Below, in pieces: positions 47,180 through 55,567 of a DNA stretch of 64,000 bases. Under the pieces are notes generated by a model. The model did not search any database, was not told the DNA's origin, and saw nothing but the letters and a program-made list of their open reading frames with translations. Origin of the DNA: Streptomyces sp. KL109B (GTDB taxonomy: Bacteria > Actinomycetota > Actinomycetes > Streptomycetales > Streptomycetaceae). How positions within the stretch are numbered: the stretch's first letter is position 1; each line of letters opens with the position of its first letter. Location: the NCBI RefSeq assembly GCF_030766935.1, contig NZ_JASERL010000001.1, positions 806,001-870,000 on the forward strand, read 5' to 3'. The position numbers and the translations under genes were made by a program.

Positions 47180-48447
47180 GCTCCGTGCTGGTCATCGAAC
47201 CCCTGTCCTCCGGTGGCGAGTTGGTGAGGCGGGCCCGTGAGCTCGGGCATCGCGTCACGGTCCTCACCGGCGGTGGCGGGGCCCGCCGGGTGTCCTCCGA
47301 GGTCCTGGAGCGGGCCCATCGCGTGGTGGTCGCCGACACCTCCGTACGGTCCGCGGTGCTCGCCGCCGTACGGGAGCTGCACCGGGAGTCCCCGCTCGAC
47401 GCCGTGCTGCCCGGCTTCGAGCGCTACGTGCCCCTCGCCGCCCGCGCCGCCGATCTGCTCGGGCTGCCCGGGCTCGGGCCGGACACCGCCGAACTCCTCT
47501 GCCTCAAGCACCGGATGCGGCGGGCCGTCGCCGCGGCCGGACTCGACCAGCCCGGGTTCCGGGCCGTCCACGACGAGCGCGCCGCCGTCGCCGCGTACGC
47601 GGAACTGGGGCCGCAGTGTGTGATCAAGCCCGTCGGGCAGTCGGGCAGCGCCGGAGTGCGCAAGGCCACGTCGGCGGACGAAGCGGTCGCGGCGTTCCGG
47701 CAGGCGCTGCGGGCCGGAGGGCTCGCGGGGGTCGCGGAGGGCGCGGAGAGCGTGGAGGGCGCGGAGAGCGTGGAGGGCGCGGGGGCGGGGCCGGGTCTGG
47801 TTGAGGAGTATGTCGAGGGGCCGGAGTACAGCGTCGAGGGTTATGTCGAGGGCGGGCGCGTGCACGTGCTCGGCATCACCGAGAAGGTGCTCGGGCCCGA
47901 ACCGCACTTCGTCGAGGTCGGGCACATGGTGCCCGCTCCGCTCGGGCCCTCGCCCGCCCGGGAGATCGAGGAGTACGTCACCCGGGTCGCCGGCGCGGTC
48001 GGGCTGCGGATGGGCCCCTTCCACGCCGAGCTGCGGATGTCCGAGCGCGGGCCGCTCCTGATGGAGATCGCCGCCCGGCTGCCCGGCGACCGGATCCCCG
48101 ATCTGCTGCGCCTCGCGCGCGGGCACGATCTGTACGAGATCATGCTGCGCTGCTATCTGGGGCTGCCCAACCCCGAACCCGTACGCGCCGAGAGCGACAC
48201 CCGGGCCGGCATCCGCTACTTCCTCCGCCCCGAACTCGCCGACGGCTACACGGAGTTCACCGTCGATCCGGCGATCGGCGCCGACCCGCGCATCCGGGAG
48301 ATCGGGGTGCTGCTGCCGCCCGGGAGCGCGCGCCCCGATCCGTTCAGTTCGGCGGGCCGCCTCGGCTATGTGCTGGCCGCCGGTGATTCGTACGGGGAGA
48401 CGGCGGGCCTGCTGCGGCTCGCCGAGCTGTCCGTGAACTTCAGCTGA
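47176..48447 (+). CDS. ATP-grasp ligase (cluster, first)
   Basis: A 423-residue ATP-grasp enzyme. After an N-terminal pre-ATP-grasp Rossmann-like domain (SVLVIEPLSSGGELVRRARELGHRVTVLTGG), the ATP-binding core is seen in ECVIKPVGQSGSAGVRKA (as QCVIKPVGQSGSAGVRKA), VEEYVEGPEYSVEGYV and GPFHAELRMSERGPLLMEIAARLPGDRI. It probably joins a carboxylate to an amine with ATP (amide or peptide bond). A loop with two copies of an 18-bp unit (GAESVE twice) interrupts the core near residues 190-205. It is coupled to the preceding oxidoreductase gene by ATGA. Confidence 0.88.
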   Translation: MSSVLVIEPLSSGGELVRRARELGHRVTVLTGGGGARRVSSEVLERAHRVVVADTSVRSAVLAAVRELHRESPLDAVLPGFERYVPLAARAADLLGLPGLGPDTAELLCLKHRMRRAVAAAGLDQPGFRAVHDERAAVAAYAELGPQCVIKPVGQSGSAGVRKATSADEAVAAFRQALRAGGLAGVAEGAESVEGAESVEGAGAGPGLVEEYVEGPEYSVEGYVEGGRVHVLGITEKVLGPEPHFVEVGHMVPAPLGPSPAREIEEYVTRVAGAVGLRMGPFHAELRMSERGPLLMEIAARLPGDRIPDLLRLARGHDLYEIMLRCYLGLPNPEPVRAESDTRAGIRYFLRPELADGYTEFTVDPAIGADPRIREIGVLLPPGSARPDPFSSAGRLGYVLAAGDSYGETAGLLRLAELSVNFS

Positions 48448-48484
48448 CCTACGACGACCGTCAGACGACCGTCAGGAGACCTTG

Positions 48485-49810
48485 ATGGACCGCCATATCC
48501 TCGTCATCAACCGCTGGACCAACTCCTTCGCCGAGTACCACCGCTACCTCGACCACACCGCCGACCGCGTCGCCTACCTCACCACCGAGGCGGGCAGCGG
48601 CCCGCTCGACCTCGATCTCGCCGAGGGCGTCGCGATCGTCGAGGACCTCGCGGACACCGGGGTCGCGGTGGCACGGGTCGGCGAACTCATCGCGCTGCAC
48701 GGCCCGTTCACGCACATCGTGGCCCTGTCCGAGTTCGACCTGGAACTGGCGGGTGAGCTGCGGGAGCGGTTCGCCGTTCCCGGCCGGGGGCCGAAGGAGG
48801 TGGCCGCGGTGCGCGACAAGGTCGTCATGAAGCGGCTCGTCGCCGAGGCCGGTCTGCGGGTGCCCGCGTTCCGGGCCACGCCCACCGCCGCCGACGTACG
48901 GGAGTTCGCGGCGCTCCATGGCTACCCGTTCGTGCTCAAGCCGCGGGCGGGAGCCGACAGCCAGGGCGTCCATGTGGTGCGCGACGCCGCGCAGTTGGCG
49001 ACGCTCCTCGACGACGCGCTCCTCGACGGCGGCGGCGCACTGGCCGATGCGCAGTGCGAGGAGTTCGTGGACGGGGTGCTCTACCAGGTCGACGGTGTGA
49101 TGGCACGGGGCGAGCTGCTCACCTCGCGCAGCTGGCGCTGCGGCGGCAGCTGCCTCGACTTCGCCACCGGCACGGCCTTCAGCTCCGTGGCCAATGACGA
49201 CCGGGAGTTCGAGCGCAGGGTCACCGCCTTCGCCGAGCGGGTCTGTGCCGCCCTGGCCCTCACCGACGACGTGTTCCACCTGGAGGTCTTCCGTACGGAA
49301 TCCGACGACATCGACGACATCGACGACATCGACGACATCGTGTTCCTGGAGATCGGGGCGCGGGCCGGCGGCGGGCAGGTGCGGGTCGTCTGGGACGAGG
49401 TGTACGGGGTCGATCTCGTCGCCGCGTCGGCGCAGACGCAGATCGGGGACGTACCGAAGGTCGAGGCCATGGACCTGGAAGGACCGGTCGCCGGCTACCT
49501 GATGATGCCCGAACCGCCGGTGCGCCCCGCGGTCGTCGACGCCGTCGACTCGCTCCTCGGCCGGGTGCCCGCGCTGTACGGCGAGACGCTGCCGCCGCCC
49601 GGCGCGGTGCTCTCCGGGAACGGCGGCGCCGTGCACACGGCGGGCACCTTCCGGTTCAGCGCGGCCCGCGCGGAGCTCGTCCAGACCGCGATCCAGGAGA
49701 CCCTCGCCGCATACCGCATCGCCTGGCACCCGCTCCACGAGCGGCCCGCGGCCCGCGACGCCCAGCAGCCCGCGGCCGACCCTCGTGAGGTGAGCGATGT
49801 CCTCGTCTAG
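48485..49810 (+). CDS. ATP-grasp ligase (cluster, second)
   Basis: A 441-residue ATP-grasp enzyme different in sequence from the upstream one. Core elements are KDKVVMKRLVAEAGLRVPAF (as RDKVVMKRLVAEAGL), YPFVLKPRAGADSQGVHVV, ECEEFVDGVLYQVDGVM (as QCEEFVDGVLYQVDG) and VFLEIGARAGGGQVRVVWDEVYGVDLV, which holds the Mg-binding Glu. A run DDIDDIDDIDDI just before the Mg-site strand comes from four 9-bp repeats. ATG 48485 is used; a TTG lies one codon upstream. It overlaps the MFS gene by 14 bp. Confidence 0.88.
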   Translation: MDRHILVINRWTNSFAEYHRYLDHTADRVAYLTTEAGSGPLDLDLAEGVAIVEDLADTGVAVARVGELIALHGPFTHIVALSEFDLELAGELRERFAVPGRGPKEVAAVRDKVVMKRLVAEAGLRVPAFRATPTAADVREFAALHGYPFVLKPRAGADSQGVHVVRDAAQLATLLDDALLDGGGALADAQCEEFVDGVLYQVDGVMARGELLTSRSWRCGGSCLDFATGTAFSSVANDDREFERRVTAFAERVCAALALTDDVFHLEVFRTESDDIDDIDDIDDIVFLEIGARAGGGQVRVVWDEVYGVDLVAASAQTQIGDVPKVEAMDLEGPVAGYLMMPEPPVRPAVVDAVDSLLGRVPALYGETLPPPGAVLSGNGGAVHTAGTFRFSAARAELVQTAIQETLAAYRIAWHPLHERPAARDAQQPAADPREVSDVLV

Positions 49811-51218
49811 GGGCGTGCTGACGGATCAGGCTGGACGCGGGCGGCCGCATCCGTCCGGCTCCGCGAGCGACGACAACGCCGCAGATGTGCGTGCCGGGGC
49901 CCGCGACTCCAGCAAGATCCGTCAGCAGGCCCCTCGCCTGCTCACCCGGCCGCCCGGGCCGGAGAGCACACCGGTCGCGCGGCGCGGGCTCTGGCACCAC
50001 CGGGACTTCCGGCGTCTGTGGGGTGGGCAGACCGTCGCGCTGCTCGGCTCCCGTGTGACCGAGCTCGCCCTGCCGCTCACCGCGATCGTGCTGCTCGACG
50101 CGAGTCCGGCCCAGCTCGGGTTCCTGAACGCCGCCCAGTATCTGCCGGTGCTCTGCGTGACCCTGTTCGCCGGGGTGATCGCCGACCGGGTGCGGCGCAG
50201 GCCGCTGATGATCGGCGCCAACCTGGGGCGGGCCGCGATCCTCACCGTGGTGCCGCTGCTCGCCTGGCTCGGGGGACTCAGTGTCGGTGCGCTGTGCGCC
50301 GTCGCGTTCGCCACGGGGGTGCTCACCGCGCAGTTCGACGTGGCCTACCAGGCGTATCTGCCGTCCCTGGTGTCGAAGGAGCAACTCGTCGAGGGCAACA
50401 GCAAGTTGCAGGGCAGCCGGTCCGTCGCGGAGTCCGCGGGACAGGGCCTCGGCGGCACGCTGATCCAGGTCCTGACCGCGCCCTTCGCGATCCTCGTCGA
50501 CTGCCTCGGCTATCTCGTCGCGGCCGTCGCGCTGCTCCGCATCCGCACCCCGGAGGAGCGGCCCGCGCGTGCGGGCGCCCGCCGTTCCGTGCGCAAGGAC
50601 ATCGCGGAAGGGCTCCGGATGACGCTGCGCAGCAGGCTGCTGCGGGTGATCATGCTGCACGCCTCCTGGTACAACCTGCTCTGGGACGTGGTCCTCGTCG
50701 TCTTCCCGCTGTACGCGATCCGGGTGCTCGGCCTCGGCCCCGCCGGGCTCGGCCTGGTCGTCGCGGCGGGCAGCGTGGGTGCGCTCGGCGGATCGCTGGC
50801 CGCGCGCGGTCTCGGGGAGCGCCTCGGGACCGGGCCCGCGATGGTGCTCGGCATGGCGGTGGCGTCGGCGGCGACGCTGCTGGTGCCGCTGGCGCCGAAC
50901 GCCGGCCGCGGAGTCGGGCTCGCGGTCCTCGTCTGCGGCTACGTCCTCAACGGAGCCGGAATCGCGGTCTTCAACATCCACTCCATCGCGCTGCGCCAGG
51001 CCACCGTGCCCGTCGAGCTGATCGGCCGGGTCAGCGCCACGTTCCGGTTCGTCACGTGGGCGGTGATCCCGGCGGGCGGGCTGCTCGGCGGTCTGCTCGC
51101 GGCGGCCGTGGGGCTCAGGGCCACGCTGCTCGTCACCGCGGTGGGACTCTCGGCGGGGGCGCTGGCCTTCGTGTTCTCGCGTACGGCGCGGCAGGCCACC
51201 GGCGGTCGTACGGCATGA
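49797..51218 (+). CDS. MFS transporter (cluster), likely exporter
   Basis: A 473-residue major facilitator protein of the TMEM-like/MFS_3 (enterobactin exporter-like) type. After a ~65-residue polar N-terminus, HHRDFRRLWGGQTVALLGSRVTELALPLTAIVLLDASPAQLGFLNAAQYLPVLCVTLFAGVIADRVRRRPLMI is the classical N-terminal signature, and twelve hydrophobic segments can be traced. It overlaps the preceding ATP-grasp gene by 14 bp. Export of the product, and hence self-protection, is the natural inference. Confidence 0.9.
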   Translation: MSSSRGVLTDQAGRGRPHPSGSASDDNAADVRAGARDSSKIRQQAPRLLTRPPGPESTPVARRGLWHHRDFRRLWGGQTVALLGSRVTELALPLTAIVLLDASPAQLGFLNAAQYLPVLCVTLFAGVIADRVRRRPLMIGANLGRAAILTVVPLLAWLGGLSVGALCAVAFATGVLTAQFDVAYQAYLPSLVSKEQLVEGNSKLQGSRSVAESAGQGLGGTLIQVLTAPFAILVDCLGYLVAAVALLRIRTPEERPARAGARRSVRKDIAEGLRMTLRSRLLRVIMLHASWYNLLWDVVLVVFPLYAIRVLGLGPAGLGLVVAAGSVGALGGSLAARGLGERLGTGPAMVLGMAVASAATLLVPLAPNAGRGVGLAVLVCGYVLNGAGIAVFNIHSIALRQATVPVELIGRVSATFRFVTWAVIPAGGLLGGLLAAAVGLRATLLVTAVGLSAGALAFVFSRTARQATGGRTA

Positions 51219-51235
51219 TCCGCCGTGCACGGAAG

Positions 51236-51280
51236 CTCGGCTCGTTCATGCTCGGCTCGTTCATGCTCGACTCGTTCATA
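51236..51280 (+). repeat. Three 15-bp tandem repeats between MFS and trpF genes
   Basis: CTCGGCTCGTTCATG occurs twice exactly and once with two substitutions (CTCGACTCGTTCATA), just before the trpF ribosome site (AGGAGGAACG). It could encode a short upstream peptide or be a protein-binding array. Confidence 0.9.
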
Positions 51281-51291
51281 CAGGAGGAACG

Positions 51292-51897
51292 GTGTACGTA
51301 AAGGTGTGCGGTCTCAGCCGCGAGGCCGATGTCGACGCGGCGGTGGCGGCCGGGGCCGACGCGGTCGGCTTCGTGCTGACGGCGAGCCCCCGGCAGGTCA
51401 CGCCGGACCGGGCGCGCGAACTCGCCGCGGCCGTCCCGGAGTCGGTCACCACCGTGGCCGTGTTCCGCGGTGAGCCGCTCGACGAGGTGCGCGAGGCCGC
51501 GGCCCGTGCGGGTGTGACGGCGGTCCAACTGCACGGCGGTGAGCCCCCGGAGGCCTTCGCCGCGCTGCGCGCCGACGGGTACCTGGTGGTCCGCGCCACC
51601 TCACCGGACGAGGCGGCCCCGCTGGTCACGGGCGCGTACGGCGAGGACGCGCTGATCGTCGACTCGCCCCGGCCCGGCTCCGGCGAGCGCTGGGACCCGG
51701 CCGCCCTCGGCGGCACCTCGCCCGGCGGACACTGGATGCTCGCGGGCGGCCTCGGCCCCGGCAACGTCGGCGACGCGGTGGCGGCCCTCCGCCCCTGGGG
51801 CGTCGATGTGTCCAGCGGGGTGGAGAGCGCGCGGGGCGTCAAGGACCCCGCCCTCATCGAGCGCTTCGTGAAGGCGGCCAAGGAGGCGGCGGGCTGA
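51292..51897 (+). CDS. trpF: Phosphoribosylanthranilate isomerase-like (cluster TrpF)
   Basis: A 201-residue TIM barrel. The start MYVKVCGLSREADVDAAVAAGADAVGFVLTASPRQVTPDRARELAA is standard TrpF, with the catalytic Cys in KVCGL and the general acid Asp in LIVDSP; phosphate-binding GGLGPGNVGDAV and GVDVSSGVES also match. TrpF catalyses an Amadori rearrangement of N-(phosphoribosyl)anthranilate. Most Streptomyces lack a separate trpF because PriA serves both His and Trp pathways, so a clustered copy suggests a dedicated role. GTG start preceded by AGGAGG. Confidence 0.9.
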   Translation: MYVKVCGLSREADVDAAVAAGADAVGFVLTASPRQVTPDRARELAAAVPESVTTVAVFRGEPLDEVREAAARAGVTAVQLHGGEPPEAFAALRADGYLVVRATSPDEAAPLVTGAYGEDALIVDSPRPGSGERWDPAALGGTSPGGHWMLAGGLGPGNVGDAVAALRPWGVDVSSGVESARGVKDPALIERFVKAAKEAAG

Positions 51898-52078
51898 GGT
51901 GGCCGAGGTGGCCGAGGTCGCCGAGACGGCTGCCACCTAGGGGCAACTCGCTGTCCCTTAAGGCGGATTGAGTGTCGCGCGGGGCGGGCCGCAGTATCGG
52001 ACGTGCCGCTTCCCGGACGCGTACGGGCGCACATCGTGCACGGCTGATTCCATCGCACCCGACCCGCCTGGGGGACAC

Positions 52079-53491
52079 ATGTGGCTGCCCACCTCCGAGA
52101 AATACCGGGACTTCCTCGACCGCTATCTGCCGCTGCACAGCAGCTACGCCGCCGGTGAGCTCACCGAAGAGGCGTGGCGGGAGTGGGCGCGGGAGCAGTT
52201 GCGCCGGGTCGTCGCGCTCACGCAGGAGGGTTCGCCGTTCTACGCGAAGCACCTCGCGGGGGTGGACCCCCGGTCGTTGACCCTCGACGACCTGCCAGGG
52301 CTGCCGTTCACCACCAAGGACGATCTGCGCGCCGCCCGGTACGACATCCTCAGCCGGGACCTCGACGAGGCCTGCTTCTTCTACGAGACCACCGGCACCA
52401 CGGGGCCCGCCACCCCCTGCCCGCGTGACCAGCGGGAGGTCATCGCCTCCAACACGCAGGTCACCGAGGGCTGGCGGAACATCTTCGCCGACGTCTTCGG
52501 CGACCGCGCCCCACGGGTGGGTGTCATGGGCCCCACCGAGGTGCACTCGCTCGGTGACACCCTCGGCGACGTGGCCCGCAACGTGGGTTCGGCGGTGGCC
52601 AAGATCTGGCCGTACTCGCCGGTGATCGGTTTCCCCAAGGCGCTCCAGCTGATGCGGGACCTCGCCCTCGACGTGGTGTTCTGCACGCCCAACGTGGCGC
52701 TGTCCCTCGCGAAGGCCGCCCTCGCCGAAGGGCTCGACCCGCGCCGGGACTTCGCGGTGCGGGTCTTCCTCGTCACCGGCGAGATGTGCACGCCCGACCT
52801 CGCGCGGCAGATCGACCAGGCCTGGGGCGCGCGCACGTACAACGCGCTCTACGGCGCCCAGGAGTCCCTGGTGATCGCGTCCGCCTGCGCGCGCGGCCGG
52901 CTCCATCTGGCCAGGCCCAACTACATCGCCGAACTCGTCGACCCGGACACGGGCGCGCGGCTCGGGGCGTACGGCACAGGGGAGCTCGTCGTCACGATGC
53001 TGATCGACGGCATCAAGCCGCTGATCCGCTACCGGACGGGCGACCTCGTCGAGATCGCGCCCAACGACTGCGGCTGCGGCATCCAGGGGCCGCTCGTCAC
53101 GGTCGTCGGCCGCACCCGCGACCGGCTCGTCCTCGGTGAACGCGGATTCCAGGCCTGGGAGATCGAGCGGGCCGTGCTCGACGGGATCGACGGCGCCTAC
53201 GGCTACCAGGTGGTCATCGACCGCGACGGGACCGGCGAGGATCTGCTCACCGTCCGGCTCGACCTGCCCGGCGGACCGGACCCCGCACGGCAGAGCGCCC
53301 ACGCCGCGCGGGTCGCCGCGCGGCTCGGCGTGCGCTGCCGCAGCGAGTTCCTCGACGATCTCGACGCCATCACCACCACCGGCGCCTTCGTCAGCTGGAA
53401 GGCGGCCCGGATCCACGACCGGCGCACCGCCGACGACCACGAGACGGCCGCCGCCCGGCGGCTCGCCGGAGCACGGGGGCACCGCTCATGA
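52079..53491 (+). CDS. PaaK-like adenylate-forming ligase (cluster)
   Basis: A 470-residue acyl-activating enzyme of the phenylacetate-CoA ligase type. The phosphate-binding loop is YETTGTTGPATPCPR, the adenine-binding motif YGAQES, and the A8-like hinge RYRTGDLVEI, followed by LGERGFQAWEIERAVL in the C-terminal domain. It activates a carboxylic acid, perhaps an anthranilate- or prephenate-derived one; substrate unknown. The ATG at 52079 begins conservation (MWLPTSEKYRDFLDRYLPLHSSYAAGE). 181 bp precede it, starting with a 9-bp direct repeat (GAGGTGGCC) at 51896. It overlaps the next gene by 4 bp. Confidence 0.88.
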   Translation: MWLPTSEKYRDFLDRYLPLHSSYAAGELTEEAWREWAREQLRRVVALTQEGSPFYAKHLAGVDPRSLTLDDLPGLPFTTKDDLRAARYDILSRDLDEACFFYETTGTTGPATPCPRDQREVIASNTQVTEGWRNIFADVFGDRAPRVGVMGPTEVHSLGDTLGDVARNVGSAVAKIWPYSPVIGFPKALQLMRDLALDVVFCTPNVALSLAKAALAEGLDPRRDFAVRVFLVTGEMCTPDLARQIDQAWGARTYNALYGAQESLVIASACARGRLHLARPNYIAELVDPDTGARLGAYGTGELVVTMLIDGIKPLIRYRTGDLVEIAPNDCGCGIQGPLVTVVGRTRDRLVLGERGFQAWEIERAVLDGIDGAYGYQVVIDRDGTGEDLLTVRLDLPGGPDPARQSAHAARVAARLGVRCRSEFLDDLDAITTTGAFVSWKAARIHDRRTADDHETAAARRLAGARGHRS

Positions 53492-54252
53492 CCGAATCAC
53501 CGCTGTACGCGGGCCGGTTCCCGGCCGTGCCCGCGGGCCACAACCTCTTCGGGGCCGCGGATCTGGATCTCACGCCGTTCCCCATCCTGTGGGAGCCCGC
53601 GCGCATCCCCGGATCCCCGCTGCTGCGGCCGGGCACCGTGCGCATCGGGACGCTCGGCCCCGAAGGCACCACCTCGATGGTCGCCATCGAACGGCTCGGC
53701 CACCGGCTCGCGCACCTCGGTGGCGCCGACGTCAGGCCCGTCCCGTACGACACCTTCGACGGGCTCCTGACCGAGGTGGGCACCCGTGGCGGGCCGCCCT
53801 ACGCCCTGGTGCCGGGCGCCGCCGAGTGCGCGACCAAGTTCTTCTGGTCGCCCAGGCTCTGCCTGGACGCGACCTTCTCCACGCCCACTCCCGCGTACGG
53901 CATCGCCACCCGCGACCGGCGCCTGCGCGAGGGCCCGCTGCACCTCGCCACCCTGCACGAGACCCGGAGCCTCGTCGAACTCCTCGACGGCCACGAGGGC
54001 GGGCGCGGCGGCTTCGAGATCGTCTGGGTGCCCGCCGAGTCCACCCTGCACGCGGCCCAGCTCGTGGCCGCCGGGCACGCGGACGCGGCCATCACCAATG
54101 AACCGGGGTGCGCGGCCCACCAGTTGACGTTCCAGGTGTCACGGCCCGGCGCCGCCATGGTGTGGATGGTCTTCGGTCCCGCCGCGCCCGGCCGGCCCCC
54201 GACCGGCACCACCCGCACCACCCGCCACTCGTCGAGGAGCCGTGCCGCATGA
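53488..54252 (+). CDS. BacA-like (prephenate dehydratase-fold) protein, candidate non-aromatising prephenate decarboxylase
   Basis: A 254-residue single-domain protein. The strongest signal is TLGPEGTTSMVAIERL near residue 54, the first strand and phosphate/carboxylate loop of the prephenate dehydratase fold. From memory it aligns along its length with BacA of bacilysin synthesis (TLGPEGTSS; DTF; VP.A...KFF/KHFYxxPxL; PxYGxAxR; SxxxA; TNE). I see no Thr-Arg-Phe catalytic motif of true dehydratases and no ACT domain, as expected for the BacA/AerD/SalX decarboxylase group. The C-terminus is a Pro/Thr/Arg tail. ATG overlaps the PaaK-like stop. Assignment is a hypothesis on fold plus context. Confidence 0.7.
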   Translation: MTESPLYAGRFPAVPAGHNLFGAADLDLTPFPILWEPARIPGSPLLRPGTVRIGTLGPEGTTSMVAIERLGHRLAHLGGADVRPVPYDTFDGLLTEVGTRGGPPYALVPGAAECATKFFWSPRLCLDATFSTPTPAYGIATRDRRLREGPLHLATLHETRSLVELLDGHEGGRGGFEIVWVPAESTLHAAQLVAAGHADAAITNEPGCAAHQLTFQVSRPGAAMVWMVFGPAAPGRPPTGTTRTTRHSSRSRAA

Positions 54253-55520
54253 CCGTCGACCGCCGACTGCTGCTGCACGACGTCACGGTGCAGGAAGGGC
54301 TCGGCCGCGCCTCGCTGCCCGCCCGCTCGGTGCTCGTGGCCGGCGAGCGCATCGAGGCCGTGCTGCCCGCCGCCGAGGCACCGGCCGACGGTGACTTCCT
54401 GCGCTGGGACCTGGGCGGCGCCACGGTCCTTCCGGGGATGACGCTGGGCCACACCCACATCGCGTACGTCAATGTCACCACCGGCCGCGAGACCCTCTTC
54501 AAGTACCGGGTCCCGGAGGTCACCCTGCACGCCGCCCGGCACGCGGCGGGTCTGCTCGACTGCGGCTACACCGCGTTCGTCGGGGCGGGTTCGGTCGCCG
54601 GGATCGACATGGCGCTGAAGAACGCCATCGAGGCCGGGGTGATCGCCGGGCCGCGCGTCACGCCGTGCAGCCGCGACCTCATGGTGTCGGGCCCGCCCGG
54701 CCGGCGCAGCCCCGAGCTGAAGCAGCGGATGCCGCGCGAGCTGATGCCCGTCGTCGACGTGCTCGGCGATCTCGTGAAGTACACCGAGGAGGAGATCGAC
54801 GAAGGCGCTCAGATCATCAAGGTCTTCTCGTCCGGCGACGACACGTTCCCCAACGCCCGCTCCGACGAACTCCTCTTCACGCGCGAGGAGTTGGCCACCG
54901 TCGTCGAGGTCGCCCACCGCAGGGGCGCCCGGGTGCGGGCCCACTCGCGCGGCCTCGAAGGCATCCGCAACGCCCTGGCCGCCGGGGTGGACGTCATCGA
55001 CCACGCCACGTACGCGGACGACGCGGCGCTCGAAGAGATCGCCGAGCGAGGGATCTTCGTCGTGCCGAGCCTCTTCCAGCCGGACCGGCTGCTCGCGCTC
55101 GGTGAGCGGTTCGGCAAGGCCCCGGACCATCTGGAGGCCCTCGACTTCAAGGACGAGATCGAGAACACCCTGTACTTCCTGCCCAGGGCGGAGGAGCTCG
55201 GCCTGAAGATCGTGCCGGGTGACGACTTCGGGTTCGCCTGGACTCCGCACGGCAGTTACGCGGACGAGCTGGTGATGTACGCCGAGCGGGCGGGCATCGC
55301 CGCGGAGACGGTCCTCAAGTGGGCCTGCGCGCACGGCGCCGAGCTCGCCGGGCGCGGCGCCGACGCCGGGGTGGTCGAGGCCGGGCGCCTCGCCGACCTG
55401 GTGGTGTGGGAGCGGGACCCGGCGGCCGACCTCAGGGTGCTCCAGGACAAGGGCGCGCTGCGGTCGGTGCTGATCGGCGGGCGGCATGTGGCGGGCCCGG
55501 TGGCGCCGCCCGCCGCCTGA
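54249..55520 (+). CDS. Metal-dependent amidohydrolase (imidazolonepropionase-like, cluster)
   Basis: A 423-residue hydrolase of the amidohydrolase superfamily. Motifs are GMTLGHTHIAY (HxH metal site), a Lys in AQIIKVFSSGDD, His in RVRAHSRGLEG and DVIDHATYAD, and the metal-binding Asp in IVPGDDFGFAWTPHG. These are the features of the ACY3/imidazolonepropionase-related group that hydrolyses cyclic or acyclic amides. The ATG overlaps the BacA-like stop. It is the last plus-strand gene; a GCCCGGACCGGTCCGGGC palindrome follows. Confidence 0.88.
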   Translation: MTVDRRLLLHDVTVQEGLGRASLPARSVLVAGERIEAVLPAAEAPADGDFLRWDLGGATVLPGMTLGHTHIAYVNVTTGRETLFKYRVPEVTLHAARHAAGLLDCGYTAFVGAGSVAGIDMALKNAIEAGVIAGPRVTPCSRDLMVSGPPGRRSPELKQRMPRELMPVVDVLGDLVKYTEEEIDEGAQIIKVFSSGDDTFPNARSDELLFTREELATVVEVAHRRGARVRAHSRGLEGIRNALAAGVDVIDHATYADDAALEEIAERGIFVVPSLFQPDRLLALGERFGKAPDHLEALDFKDEIENTLYFLPRAEELGLKIVPGDDFGFAWTPHGSYADELVMYAERAGIAAETVLKWACAHGAELAGRGADAGVVEAGRLADLVVWERDPAADLRVLQDKGALRSVLIGGRHVAGPVAPPAA

Positions 55521-55528
55521 CGCCGACT

Positions 55529-55546
55529 GCCCGGACCGGTCCGGGC
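55529..55546. terminator. 18-bp palindrome between convergent arms
   Basis: GCCCGGACCGGTCCGGGC is a perfect palindrome just after the amidohydrolase stop and before the convergent FMN reductase gene; likely bidirectional terminator. Confidence 0.65.
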
Positions 55547-55567
55547 CGCTCTGACCGGCCGGGTTGT

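Noticed and set aside
53488..54252. Housekeeping prephenate dehydratase PheA
   Set aside because: No TRF catalytic motif and no ACT regulatory domain seen; the sequence pattern and cluster context fit the BacA group better.
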